Source: Candidatus Competibacteraceae bacterium
GTDB taxonomy: Bacteria > Pseudomonadota > Gammaproteobacteria > Competibacterales > Competibacteraceae
Assembly: GCA_016699715.1 (NCBI GenBank)
Contig: CP065007.1
Location: 1,550,001 to 1,614,000 of the forward strand
Direction of reading: 5' to 3'
DNA: 64,000 nt
Part shown: in pieces, positions 7,539 through 24,679 of the stretch
Position numbering within the stretch: position 1 is the stretch's first letter
Layout: the number at the start of each line of letters is the position of its first letter
Notes under the pieces: generated by a model
Told to the model about the DNA's origin: nothing
What the model saw: the letters and a program-made list of their open reading frames with translations, nothing else
Database searches by the model: none
Made by a program: the position numbers and the translations under genes

Positions 7539-10394
7539 ATGTCTCCCGATCACGATGGATTGCCAAACTCCGCCGAACCGGCACCCACGAACGCCGGGGA
7601 CGCCGCGACCCGCCTGCTGACGGTCATGCGGGAACTACTGCTGGAAATTCGCCAGTCCGAGCGCGACGCGCCAGCGTTGACCCTGGACAGCCACATCGAT
7701 CGCGATCTGGCGCTGGATAGCCTGGCGCGCACCGAACTACTGCAACGAATCGAACGGACTTTTCGCGTACAACTGGACGAGAAGGTGCTGCTGGCGGAAA
7801 GCCCACGCGACTTGCTGGAGTTGATCCTGCGGGCCAGCGGCCAACCGCCGGAGGCAACCACGCTCGCGCCGGACTGGCAAGCGCCGACGGCGCAACCAGC
7901 CGCAACCGTTGGCAGCCCGGACGGCGCCGAAACCCTGCTCGACATGTTGGACTGGCATGTCGAGCGCCAGCCCGAGCGGGTGGCGATCCAGATTTACGGC
8001 AACGACGATCGGATCGACACCGCTTTCACCTACGCCGGACTGCGGCAGCGCGCCCGGGCGGTGGCCACCGGGTTGCGGGAACGCGGGCTGCAACCCCGGC
8101 AAACCGTCGCCATCATGCTCCCGACCGGTCCCGAGTATTTCCTCGCGTTCTTCGGCATCCTGCTGGCGGGCGGCGTACCGGTGCCGATCTATCCGCCGGT
8201 CCGCCCTTCGCAGATCGAAGAGCATCTGCGCCGCCACGCCCGGCTGCTGGGCAACGCCCAAACCATGGCGTTGATCACCGTGCCCGAAGCCAAGTTGGTG
8301 GCGCGGCTGCTGCGGGCGCAAGTCGAGGAACTGCGCCATATCGTCACGGTAGCGGAATTGGAGCAGGAACCAACACCATGGAGCGACGCCCCGGTTCGCG
8401 GCCAGGATCTCGCCTTCCTGCAATACACCTCCGGCAGCACTGGTGACCCCAAGGGCGTGATGCTGACTCATGCCAACCTGCTGGCCAACCTGCGTGCCAT
8501 GGGCTCGATCGTGGCGGCCGGACCCGACGATGTGTTCGTAAGCTGGCTGCCCCTATATCACGACATGGGCCTGATCGGCGCCTGTCTGAGCAGCCTGTAC
8601 TATGGTTTCCCATTGGTGGTCATGTCGCCGCTCAGCTTCCTGGCCCGGCCAGCCCGCTGGCTACGAGCGATCCACCACCATCGTGGCACCCTGTCCGCCG
8701 CGCCCAATTTCGCCTACGATCTCTGCGCGCGGGCCATTCAGGATCATGAAATTGAAGGACTGGACCTAAGCTCCTGGCGCATGAGCTGCAATGGCGCGGA
8801 ACCGGTCAACCCGGCCACCATCGAGCGATTCGTCGCCCGCTTCGAACCTTACGGCTTCCGGCCGGACGCCATGGCGCCGGTGTACGGGCTGGCCGAGTGC
8901 TCGGTCGGACTGACGCTGCAACCACCGGGGCGGACACCGACCATCGACCGGGTGCGACGCGGCGTGTTCATGGCTGGCGGCCGGGCCGAACCGGCGGATG
9001 CGAACGAAGCCAGCGCCCTGCTCTTCCCCGCCTGCGGCCAACCACTCCCCGGCCATCAACTGCGCATCGTCGACGACCGGGGCCGGGAGCTGCCGGAGCG
9101 GCAGGAAGGGCGACTGGAATTCCAGGGGCCATCGGCGACGGCCGGCTACTATCGCAATCCCGAAGCCACCCGGCGGCTGTTCCCGCACGGCGACGACTGG
9201 CTGGATTCTGGCGACCGCGCCTATCTGGCCAGCGGCGATGTTTACCTGACCGGCCGAGTCAAGGATCTGATCATTCGCGGCGGGCGCAATATTTACCCTT
9301 ATGAACTGGAACAGGCCGTCGGAGAAATTCCGGGAATCCGCAAGGGCTGCGTGGCGGTTTTCGCCAGCGCCGACCCCATCACCGGCAGCGAGCGCCTGGT
9401 CGTGGTCGCCGAAACCCGCGCCACCCAGCCGGAAGCGCTGACCAAGCTGCGCCAGCGGATTCAGAGCGTTGGGGTGGACTTGCTGGGAATGCCGCCGGAC
9501 GAAGTGATGCTGGCGCCGCCGCATACGGTGCTCAAAACCTCCAGCGGCAAAATCCGCCGGGCAGCCATCCGGGAACTATTCGAACGCAACACGCTCGGGC
9601 GCGGCGGCCGGGCGCTGTGGCTGCAATTGACGCGGATCGCGCTAGCCAGCGGTTGGGCGCAAACACAGCGACTTTGGCGCGGCGCGCTGGAGCGACTGTA
9701 TGCCGCTTACGCCTGGACCCTGTTTGGGCTGTTGGCGCCGACGGTGTGGCTGGGGATCATGATGCTGCCAAAGTTGGAATGGCGCTGGACGCTGAGCCGG
9801 ACCGCAACCTGGCTGCTGGCTCAGCTCACCGGTACGTCGTTGACGGTGCGCGGGCTCGAACACCTGCCGGCCGGTCCCTGCGTGCTGGTGGCCAACCATG
9901 CCAGCTTCTTGGACGCCTACGTGCTGATGGCGACCATCCCGCGCCGTTTTCATTACGTCGCCAAGCGGGAGTTGCTGGATAACCGTTGGATTGGACCCCC
10001 GCTGCAACGGATCGGCACGCTGTTCGTCGAGCGTTTCGACATACAGCGCAGTGCCGACGAAGCCCGCAAGATCGCCGAGGCGGCGCACGCCGGCCACTCG
10101 CTCGGGTTTTTCCCGGAAGGTACCTTTAAGCGAATGCCGGGGCTGCTATCGTTCCGCATGGGTGCGTTTCTGGCGGCGGCGCAGGCGGGAACACCGGTGG
10201 TCCCGGTCACGATTCGCGGTACTCGCTCGATGCTGCGCGCCGGCTCCTGGTTTCCGCGCCGCGGCCGACTGGAAGTGCGGGTCGAAGCGCCGGTTCAGCC
10301 AGATGGCGACGACTGGGCGGCGGCGGTGCGGCTGCGCGATCAGGCGCGGGCGGCGATTCTGCGTCACTGCGGTGAACCGGATTTAGGGGAATGA
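7539..10394 (+). CDS. acyl carrier-AMP ligase-acyltransferase fusion
   Basis: This 951-residue protein combines three parts. Residues ~20-105 are an acyl carrier domain with the phosphopantetheine serine in LALDSLART (Ser61). Residues ~130-690 are a fatty-acid AMP-ligase-type domain with the ATP loop YTSGSTGDPKG near 293, PVYGLAECSVGL, and SGDRAYLASGDVYLTGRVKDLIIRGGRNIYP. Residues ~700-950 hold a hydrophobic stretch and a PlsC-type acyltransferase with NHASFLD near 785 and FFPEGTF near 857. A likely reaction is to activate a fatty acid, hold it on the carrier, and transfer it to a glycerol phosphate or lyso-lipid at the membrane; this is inferred from domain order. It stands alone, with its own promoter region. 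Confidence 0.88.
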   Translation: MSPDHDGLPNSAEPAPTNAGDAATRLLTVMRELLLEIRQSERDAPALTLDSHIDRDLALDSLARTELLQRIERTFRVQLDEKVLLAESPRDLLELILRASGQPPEATTLAPDWQAPTAQPAATVGSPDGAETLLDMLDWHVERQPERVAIQIYGNDDRIDTAFTYAGLRQRARAVATGLRERGLQPRQTVAIMLPTGPEYFLAFFGILLAGGVPVPIYPPVRPSQIEEHLRRHARLLGNAQTMALITVPEAKLVARLLRAQVEELRHIVTVAELEQEPTPWSDAPVRGQDLAFLQYTSGSTGDPKGVMLTHANLLANLRAMGSIVAAGPDDVFVSWLPLYHDMGLIGACLSSLYYGFPLVVMSPLSFLARPARWLRAIHHHRGTLSAAPNFAYDLCARAIQDHEIEGLDLSSWRMSCNGAEPVNPATIERFVARFEPYGFRPDAMAPVYGLAECSVGLTLQPPGRTPTIDRVRRGVFMAGGRAEPADANEASALLFPACGQPLPGHQLRIVDDRGRELPERQEGRLEFQGPSATAGYYRNPEATRRLFPHGDDWLDSGDRAYLASGDVYLTGRVKDLIIRGGRNIYPYELEQAVGEIPGIRKGCVAVFASADPITGSERLVVVAETRATQPEALTKLRQRIQSVGVDLLGMPPDEVMLAPPHTVLKTSSGKIRRAAIRELFERNTLGRGGRALWLQLTRIALASGWAQTQRLWRGALERLYAAYAWTLFGLLAPTVWLGIMMLPKLEWRWTLSRTATWLLAQLTGTSLTVRGLEHLPAGPCVLVANHASFLDAYVLMATIPRRFHYVAKRELLDNRWIGPPLQRIGTLFVERFDIQRSADEARKIAEAAHAGHSLGFFPEGTFKRMPGLLSFRMGAFLAAAQAGTPVVPVTIRGTRSMLRAGSWFPRRGRLEVRVEAPVQPDGDDWAAAVRLRDQARAAILRHCGEPDLGE

Positions 10395-10450
10395 TCCATG
10401 TTCCCGCGGCCAGTAAAAAATTCGTGGCGCCGCAGCGGCGCCACGGCCGG

Positions 10451-10481
10451 AAACGAAAACGGCCTGCGTTGCCGCAAGCCG
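10451..10481 (-). terminator. terminator of the reverse-strand tRNA-Thr
   Basis: Read on the reverse strand, CGGC-T-TGCG and CGCA-G-GCCG form a stem around a GCAA loop, followed by TTTTCGTTT. It lies just past the 3' end of the tRNA. Confidence 0.7.
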
Positions 10482-10491
10482 ATGATCAATA

Positions 10492-10567
10492 TGGAGCTGG
10501 CGAAGGGAATCGAACCCCCGACCGGCTGATTACAAATCAGCTGCTCTACCGACTGAGCTACGCCAGC
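10492..10567 (-). tRNA. tRNA-Thr (anticodon TGT)
   Basis: A 76-nt cloverleaf with encoded CCA. The acceptor stem is GCTGGCG/CGCCAGC, the anticodon loop TTTGTAA and the T arm GGTTCGATTCC. It is on the reverse strand, opposite to the other tRNAs of this cluster. In E. coli the matching gene (thrU) is co-oriented with tyrU-glyT-thrT-tufB. Confidence 0.95.
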
Positions 10568-10582
10568 CACCTGAAAGCGATT

Positions 10583-10588
10583 ATTATA
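10583..10588 (-). promoter_or_regulatory. -10 element for the reverse-strand tRNA-Thr
   Basis: A perfect TATAAT on the reverse strand about 16 bases upstream of the mature 5' end. No good -35 box is seen at the usual distance. Confidence 0.5.
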
Positions 10589-10633
10589 GTCGAAAATTTC
10601 CAGTATCGTTTCGCAAAAACTTCATTCCAGCAA

Positions 10634-10662
10634 TTGACAATGACATTTTTTGTCAAGACAAT
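10634..10662 (+). promoter_or_regulatory. promoter of the tRNA-tuf operon
   Basis: TTGACA at 10634-10639, a 17-base spacer and GACAAT at 10657-10662, followed by a GC-containing discriminator, as in stringently controlled stable-RNA promoters. The -35 box is also part of a TTGACA...TGTCAA palindrome. It drives tRNA-Tyr and probably the downstream tRNAs and tuf. Confidence 0.65.
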
Positions 10663-10677
10663 ATGCGACTCAATTTT

Positions 10678-10763
<86 letters not shown>

Positions 10764-10855
10764 ACTTTTTGAGGGTTGGCTGCTTTGCGGAGGCGAAGCT
10801 TGTGGTGATAGAGGAATTTGCCTCCGCATGCGATGTCGAGCCTAGCGCGACCAAG

Positions 10856-10929
<74 letters not shown>

Positions 10930-10961
10930 AACCATGCGCGATGTCGAAAGATTAAAGATCG

Positions 10962-11037
<76 letters not shown>

Positions 11038-11116
11038 AATTCAATGCGTATATGTGATGCCTGATGTGGCGCGATCCGAGTTTCGGCCTTAGACAGTTTT
11101 TTAGGGGAGTGCCTGG

Positions 11117-12307
11117 ATGTCCAAAGAAAAGTTTGAGCGCAGCAAGCCGCACGTCAACGTCGGGACGATTGGCCACGTAGACCACGGCAAGACCACGCTA
11201 ACGGCGGCGATCACGCGGGTGATGGCGACGGCGTTTGGTGGAGAATTCAAAGCCTACGACCAGATCGACTCCGCGCCGGAAGAAAAGGCGCGCGGCATCA
11301 CCATTGCCACGGCCCACGTCGAATACCAATCGCCCAAGCGGCACTACGCCCATGTTGACTGCCCCGGGCACGCCGACTACATCAAGAACATGATCACCGG
11401 CGCCGCGCAGATGGACGGCGCAATCCTCGTGGTCTCGGCCGCCGACGGCCCGATGCCGCAGACCCGCGAGCACATTCTGCTGGCGCGCCAGGTTGGGGTC
11501 CCGTGCATCGTGGTCTACCTCAACAAAGCCGACATGGTCGACGACGCCGAACTGCTGGAACTGGTGGAAATGGAAGTCCGCGAACTGCTCAGCAGCTACG
11601 ACTTCCCCGGCGACGACGTCCCCATCATCACCGGCAGCGCGCTCAAGGCCCTGGAAGGCGACCAAAGCGACATTGGCGAACCCTCGATCGTCAAACTGGT
11701 CGACGCCATGGACGTCTACATTCCGCAACCACAGCGCGAAATCGACAAAGCCTTCCTGATGCCGATCGAAGACGTCTTCTCGATCTCCGGGCGCGGCACG
11801 GTGGTCACCGGCCGCATCGAACGGGGCAAGGTCAAGGTCGGCGAGGAAGTCGCCATCGTCGGCATCCGGCCCACGGTCAAGACCATCTGCACCGGCGTCG
11901 AAATGTTCCGCAAGCTGCTGGACCAGGGCGAAGCCGGCGACAACGTCGGGGTTCTGCTACGCGGCACCAAGCGGGACGACGTCGAACGTGGCCAAGTGCT
12001 GGCCAAGCCCGGCACCATCACCCCACACACTCAGTTCGAAGCCGAAGTCTACGTACTGGGCAAGGAAGAGGGCGGGCGGCACACACCCTTCTTCAAGGGC
12101 TACCGGCCGCAATTCTACTTCCGCACCACCGACGTCACCGGCTCGGTCGACCTGCCCGAAGGGATCGAAATGGTGATGCCCGGCGACAATGTACGGATCG
12201 TGGTCAGTCTGATCGCGCCGATCGCCATGGACGAGGGCCTGCGCTTCGCCATTCGCGAGGGTGGGCGCACCGTCGGCGCCGGCGTCGTCGCTAAAGTGAT
12301 CGAGTGA
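11117..12307 (+). CDS. tuf: elongation factor Tu
   Basis: The GTPase that delivers aminoacyl-tRNA to the ribosome. The 396-residue length is the family size. GHVDHGKTTL (P-loop) is near residue 19, the effector region with RGITI near 60, DCPGHADYIKNM near 82, NKAD near 137 and SALKALEG near 175. Domains II and III follow and end in VGAGVVAKVIE. The start MSKEKFERSKPHVNVGTIGH is canonical, with GGGGAG upstream. It is co-transcribed with the tRNAs before it and lies just before tRNA-Trp and secE-nusG. No second tuf and no str operon are in the window. Confidence 0.98.
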   Translation: MSKEKFERSKPHVNVGTIGHVDHGKTTLTAAITRVMATAFGGEFKAYDQIDSAPEEKARGITIATAHVEYQSPKRHYAHVDCPGHADYIKNMITGAAQMDGAILVVSAADGPMPQTREHILLARQVGVPCIVVYLNKADMVDDAELLELVEMEVRELLSSYDFPGDDVPIITGSALKALEGDQSDIGEPSIVKLVDAMDVYIPQPQREIDKAFLMPIEDVFSISGRGTVVTGRIERGKVKVGEEVAIVGIRPTVKTICTGVEMFRKLLDQGEAGDNVGVLLRGTKRDDVERGQVLAKPGTITPHTQFEAEVYVLGKEEGGRHTPFFKGYRPQFYFRTTDVTGSVDLPEGIEMVMPGDNVRIVVSLIAPIAMDEGLRFAIREGGRTVGAGVVAKVIE

Positions 12308-12362
12308 GCCTCAGTCACACATCTGGGTGGGTTCTGTACCAGGAATCCACCTCTTAAGTTAC

Positions 12363-12438
<76 letters not shown>

Positions 12439-12458
12439 TTCATCATGGCATGCCCCAC

Positions 12459-12489
12459 TTCCCACTCCACCTGTTTGGCGGAGTGGGAA
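12459..12489 (+). other. strong hairpin upstream of secE
   Basis: TTCCCACTCC and GGAGTGGGAA form a 10-bp perfect stem with an 11-base loop between tRNA-Trp and secE. No T run follows, so it is more likely a processing or stability element than a terminator. Confidence 0.5.
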
Positions 12490-12519
12490 TTCCTTGGAAC
12501 GTGTAAACCCAAGACCCGC

Positions 12520-12894
12520 ATGAACCCGACCAAACCCGAACTGCAGACGGCCAATCGCGCCGATATGTTCAAGCTCCTAGCCGCAGGCACCATCGTCTTG
12601 GTCGCACTGGTGGCTTTTTATGTTTTCGCGAATCATTCATTGCTGGTTCGTGTGATCGGTTTGCTGGCGGCGGCCGGCGCGGCGGTGGCTATCGCCCTGA
12701 AAACCGAACCGGGCGCGGAAACCGTGGAGTTCGTCCGGGGTGCCCGTTCCGAACTGCGCAAGGTGGTCTGGCCAACACGCGCCGAAACCACGCAAACCAC
12801 TCTGATCGTGATCGCCATGGTCGTCATCATGGGCGTGCTGCTGTGGTTGTTCGACGTACTGCTACTGTGGCTGGTTCGGCTGATCACCGGCTAG
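12520..12894 (+). CDS. secE: preprotein translocase subunit SecE
   Basis: A small essential subunit of the SecYEG channel in the inner membrane. The 124-residue form with three membrane spans is usual in gammaproteobacteria: spans near residues 18-35 and 40-58, and a C-terminal span near 95-118. Before the last span is the conserved SecE signature EFVRGARSELRKVVWPTRAETTQTT. I chose the ATG giving MNPTKPELQ because the sequence before it is tRNA and hairpin. nusG starts 11 bases later, the conserved secE-nusG pair. Confidence 0.96.
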   Translation: MNPTKPELQTANRADMFKLLAAGTIVLVALVAFYVFANHSLLVRVIGLLAAAGAAVAIALKTEPGAETVEFVRGARSELRKVVWPTRAETTQTTLIVIAMVVIMGVLLWLFDVLLLWLVRLITG

Positions 12895-12905
12895 CGGAGC
12901 GACTT

Positions 12906-13445
12906 ATGGCGATGCGATGGTATGTGGTGCAGGCTTATTCCGGTTTCGAGCAACATGTCAAGCGCTCGCTGCTGGAACGCATCAACCGTGAAGCTATCAC
13001 CGAACGCTTCGGCCAGATTCTGGTGCCCACCGAGGAAGTCGTGGAAATGCGCGACGGGCAGAAGCGCAAGAGTGATCGCAAATTCTTCCCGGGCTACGTG
13101 CTGGTACAGATGGAAATGGATAACGAGACCTGGCACTTGGTCCGTAGCGTTCCCAAGGTGCTCGGCTTCATTGGGGGGACCAGCGACAAACCAGCGCCGA
13201 TCTCGGAAAAGGAAGCTCAAACCATCCTGCAACGGATTCAGGACGGTGTCGACAAACCTAAGCCCAAGGTGCTGTACGAACCCGGCGAAATGGTGCGTGT
13301 CACCGACGGTCCCTTCAATGATTTCGAGGGCGTGGTCGAGGAAGTGAACTACGAAAAGAGCCGGCTACGTGTCGGCGTGATGATTTTCGGTCGGACGACC
13401 CCGGTCGAACTCGAATTCAGTCAGGTCGAAAAAGTGTCCCGCTAA
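12906..13445 (+). CDS. nusG: transcription termination/antitermination factor NusG
   Basis: Binds RNA polymerase, suppresses pausing, and links it to Rho or the ribosome. The 179-residue protein has the NGN domain (MRWYVVQAYSGFEQHV, then FFPGYVLVQMEMDNETWHLVRSVPKVLGFIGG) and a C-terminal KOW domain (GEMVRVTDGPFNDFEGVVEEVNYEKSRL). The start at 12906 gives MAMRWYVVQ, close to the family N-terminus. It is in the same run as secE and rplK. Confidence 0.97.
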   Translation: MAMRWYVVQAYSGFEQHVKRSLLERINREAITERFGQILVPTEEVVEMRDGQKRKSDRKFFPGYVLVQMEMDNETWHLVRSVPKVLGFIGGTSDKPAPISEKEAQTILQRIQDGVDKPKPKVLYEPGEMVRVTDGPFNDFEGVVEEVNYEKSRLRVGVMIFGRTTPVELEFSQVEKVSR

Positions 13446-13536
13446 CCGGTGTCCACCGGTCGATCTTCCGCCCGTCCGCCCGTCCGGACGGCTCATTCGG
13501 GGAGCCGCAAGGCGCTTGTACCCGACAGGAGTCATA

Positions 13537-13971
13537 ATGGCAAAAAAAGTTACGGCATACGTCAAATTACAGGTCGCCGCCGCCAAGGCCAACCCCAGTC
13601 CTCCCGTCGGTCCGGCGCTGGGCCAGCACGGCGTCAACATCATGGAGTTCTGCAAGGCCTTCAATGCCCAGACCCAGAATCTGGAACCTGGCCTGCCGAT
13701 TCCGGTGGTGATCACGGTCTACAGCGACCGCAGCTTCACCTTCATCATGAAGACCCCGCCGGCCACGGTGCTGTTGAAGAAGGCACTGGGGATCGGCAAG
13801 GGCAGTCCCACCCCTAACACCAAGAAGGTCGGTGAGGTTACCCGCGCTCAACTGGAAGAGGTAGCCAAGGCCAAGATGCCCGACCTGACCGCCGCCGACC
13901 TCGACGCCGCGGTGCGTACCATCGCCGGCAGCGCTCGCTCCATGGGTCTCGACGTTCGCGAGGAGGCGTGA
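13537..13971 (+). CDS. rplK: 50S ribosomal protein L11
   Basis: Part of the GTPase-associated centre of the 50S subunit, binding 23S rRNA with L10/L12. The 144-residue length is normal. The start MAKKVTAYVKLQVAAAKANPSPPVGPALGQHG and the PNTKKVGEVTRAQLEEVAKAKMPDL segment are canonical. rplA begins one base after its stop. In E. coli the rplK-rplA mRNA is repressed by L1; the 91-bp gap upstream could hold that site. Confidence 0.97.
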   Translation: MAKKVTAYVKLQVAAAKANPSPPVGPALGQHGVNIMEFCKAFNAQTQNLEPGLPIPVVITVYSDRSFTFIMKTPPATVLLKKALGIGKGSPTPNTKKVGEVTRAQLEEVAKAKMPDLTAADLDAAVRTIAGSARSMGLDVREEA

Positions 13972-13972
13972 C

Positions 13973-14668
13973 ATGGCCAAGCTCTCCAAACGCATGCAGG
14001 CGATTCGCGCCAAGTTGACGCCAGGAAAATCCCATCCGATCGAGGAAGCATTCGAACTGCTCAAGGAATTGCCTGGTGCCAAGTTCAAGGAATCCGTGGA
14101 TGTGGCCGTCAACCTGGGAGTGGACCCGCGTAAGTCCGACCAAGTGGTGCGCAGCGCCACGGTGCTGCCACACGGGACCGGAAAAACAGTGCGGGTAGCG
14201 GTATTTGCCCAAGGCGTCAACGCCGACGCCGCCCTCGCCGCCGGCGCCGATGTAGTCGGCTTCGAGGATCTGGCCGAATCGGTGAAGGCCGGCAATCTCG
14301 ACTTCGACGTGGTTATCGCCGCGCCGGATGCCATGCGGCTAGTGGGCCAGCTCGGCAAAATCCTTGGCCCGCGCGGCCTGATGCCCAATCCCAAGGTCGG
14401 CACCGTGACACCCGACGTGGCGGGTGCCATCCGCAACGCCAAGGCGGGACAGGTTCGCTATCGCACCGACAAGGCCGGCATCATCCACTGCACCATCGGC
14501 AAGCTGGATTTTGCCTCCGACCAGTTGCGGGAAAACTTGCAGGCGCTGTTGCACGATTTGCAGAAAATCAAGCCCGCGACCTCCAAGGGCGTCTACATCC
14601 GCCGAGTCACTGTGTCCACCACCATGGGGCCAGGTCTCACCGTGGATCAAACCACACTGTCATTCTGA
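13973..14668 (+). CDS. rplA: 50S ribosomal protein L1
   Basis: Forms the mobile L1 stalk at the E site and in E. coli represses its own operon. 231 residues, as expected. Typical segments are MAKLSKRMQAIRAK, VNLGVDPRKSDQVVRSATVLPHGTGK, LGPRGLMPNPKVGTVTPDV and the C-terminal YIRRVTVSTTMGPGLTVD. It follows rplK with one base between. Confidence 0.97.
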   Translation: MAKLSKRMQAIRAKLTPGKSHPIEEAFELLKELPGAKFKESVDVAVNLGVDPRKSDQVVRSATVLPHGTGKTVRVAVFAQGVNADAALAAGADVVGFEDLAESVKAGNLDFDVVIAAPDAMRLVGQLGKILGPRGLMPNPKVGTVTPDVAGAIRNAKAGQVRYRTDKAGIIHCTIGKLDFASDQLRENLQALLHDLQKIKPATSKGVYIRRVTVSTTMGPGLTVDQTTLSF

Positions 14669-14887
14669 ACCGTTTCCCGGCATGGCGCCGGGGATGGAAC
14701 AAGGAACTTTGGGCCAGTCGGGAATCGATCCCGGCTAGCGTCAAAGACCGCGGGTGCCGTCAGGCTCAATGGTTTCTGGTCATGACCGGAACAGCCCGCG
14801 CAGACGGTCAGGCCCTTCCGGATTATTCCTGGTCAGGCCGCCGCTCCCATTCTCCGCGACAGCGGAGAAAAACCATGAGGTAATGCG
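14669..14887 (+). ncRNA. probable L10(L12)4 leader of the rplJ-rplL mRNA
   Basis: The 219 bp between rplA and rplJ contain no gene but several GC-rich complementary stretches, in the position of the autoregulatory leader that L10-L12 binds to block rplJ translation. The call rests on position and structure potential; the kink-turn was not modelled. AGGTAATGCG precedes the rplJ ATG. Confidence 0.6.
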
Positions 14888-15421
14888 ATGAGTCTCAATC
14901 TGGCAGAAAAACAGGCTGTGGTGGCTGAGGTCGCCAAAGTAGCTGCCAGTGCGCACTCCGCGATCGCCGCCGAGTACCGTGGACTGAGCGTCACTCAGCT
15001 CACGGCCCTGCGTGTGAAAGCGCGGGAAACCGGTGTTTATCTGCGCGTTGTCAAGAACACCCTGGCACGGCGTGCCGTGCGGGGGACCGAGTTCGAGTGC
15101 CTGCGGCCTAACTTGGTGGGACCGCTGATTCTAGCGTTCTCCCAAGAAGAGCCCGGCGCGGCAGCGCGGATATTCAAGGAATTTCTCAAGGAGAAAGCCA
15201 ACGACAAGCTGGTCGTCAAGACGCTGGCGGTCGGTGGACAGGCATTTCCAGCCAGCGAATTGGATCGCTTGGCCAGCCTACCGACCCGCGACGAGGCGAT
15301 CAGCCTGTTCATGGCCTGCCTGCGGGCGCCGCTCGACAAGTTCGCGCGGACTCTCAATGAAATTCCCGGCAAGTTGGTGCGCACGATCGAAGCAGTCCGG
15401 CGGCAGAAGGAAGCCGCCTGA
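14888..15421 (+). CDS. rplJ: 50S ribosomal protein L10
   Basis: Base of the L12 stalk that recruits translation GTPases. The 177-residue protein starts MSLNLAEKQAVVAEVAKVA. It contains EYRGLSVTQLTALR, VVKNTLARRAV and, at the C-terminus, the helix that binds L12 dimers (ETVRRQKEAA-like end). It is followed 71 bp later by rplL, the usual pair. Confidence 0.97.
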   Translation: MSLNLAEKQAVVAEVAKVAASAHSAIAAEYRGLSVTQLTALRVKARETGVYLRVVKNTLARRAVRGTEFECLRPNLVGPLILAFSQEEPGAAARIFKEFLKEKANDKLVVKTLAVGGQAFPASELDRLASLPTRDEAISLFMACLRAPLDKFARTLNEIPGKLVRTIEAVRRQKEAA

Positions 15422-15492
15422 TCGTTTTGGCAAAACAAGCTGATTGATGGCAGTCAGAATTTTTAGCGTTTTTATTCAGGAGTAAATCTGCA

Positions 15493-15864
15493 ATGGCCGT
15501 TTCCAAACAAGAAATGCTGGACACTATCGCCGGCATGACCGTAATGGAAATCGTGGATCTGATTTCCGCGATGGAAGAGAAGTTTGGCGTTACCGCCGCC
15601 GCCGCCATGGCGGCGGCTCCGGCCGCCGCCGCCGCCGCGCCGGTCGAGGAAAAGACCGAGTTCGACGTGGTCATGTCCAGCTTTGGCGAAAAGAAAGTGG
15701 AGGTGATCAAGGTGGTACGTGCCCTGACCGGTCTAGGGTTGAAGGAAGCCAAGGACCTGGTGGAAGGCGTACCCTCCATGATCAAGGAAGGCGCTCCCAA
15801 GGCCGAAGCCGAGGACATCAAGAAAAAGCTGGAGGAAGCCGGCGCCAAGGTCGACATCAAGTAA
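15493..15864 (+). CDS. rplL: 50S ribosomal protein L7/L12
   Basis: The multicopy stalk protein that contacts EF-Tu and EF-G. The 123-residue protein has the N-terminal dimerisation domain (MTVMEIVDLISAMEEKFGV), an Ala-rich hinge (residues ~36-52) and the C-terminal domain EKKVEVIKVVRALTGLGLKEAKDLVEGVP. The GCC-rich run in the hinge is normal coding. Confidence 0.98.
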   Translation: MAVSKQEMLDTIAGMTVMEIVDLISAMEEKFGVTAAAAMAAAPAAAAAAPVEEKTEFDVVMSSFGEKKVEVIKVVRALTGLGLKEAKDLVEGVPSMIKEGAPKAEAEDIKKKLEEAGAKVDIK

Positions 15865-16084
15865 GCGCCGCGCCGCTCCCCTTTGATGGGAACTCGTTGC
15901 GCAACATTTTCTGGCTTGGACGGACTCGAACGGGAACGGCTGGTGGCTTCGGGCTGCCGGCCTGTTTCCGTTTTGAGCCTGTCAGGGAAAACCGCCGTTT
16001 CGGTTCGCGGGACAGCGAAGCGAAACTGGCAATGGAATCAGGCGGCTCCCGCCCTTGGCTGGTACTTCCGTGAGAGGAATCCCG
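15865..16084 (+). promoter_or_regulatory. rplL-rpoB intergenic leader
   Basis: 220 bp without a gene between rplL and rpoB. In E. coli this gap holds an attenuator and an RNase III processing site. Here there are inverted stretches around 15960-16035, but no clear hairpin with a T run, so the same role is only suggested by position. Confidence 0.4.
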
Positions 16085-20248
<4,164 letters not shown>

Positions 20249-20303
20249 GGCCGCCGGACCGGCCGCCGGCTGTGGCGGCGTCATGCAATCCCGTGGGTGA
20301 GAG

Positions 20304-24551
<4,248 letters not shown>

Positions 24552-24574
24552 CTCGGAACCACCGAGGCGCTGAA

Positions 24575-24613
24575 GGAAGGCGGGGGACGCGTGACGAAAC
24601 CCGCCTTTTTTCT
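24575..24613 (+). terminator. rho-independent terminator after rpoC
   Basis: GGCGGG and CCCGCC form the stem, with an imperfect middle, and CTTTTTTCTT follows. It is placed 24 bp past the rpoC stop and ends the rpl-rpoBC transcript. Confidence 0.75.
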
Positions 24614-24679
24614 TGCGGTCCTTTCCTGGCCAATCCATCACGCCCGACGCATTCCCCTCGATTTCGGTCGATAAACTCC

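Noticed and set aside
12308..12362. Terminator between tuf and tRNA-Trp
   Set aside because: A GGTGG..CCACC hairpin exists but no T run follows; it may only be a processing structure.
15601..15645. GCC-rich simple repeat in rplL
   Set aside because: It encodes the normal alanine-rich hinge of L7/L12.
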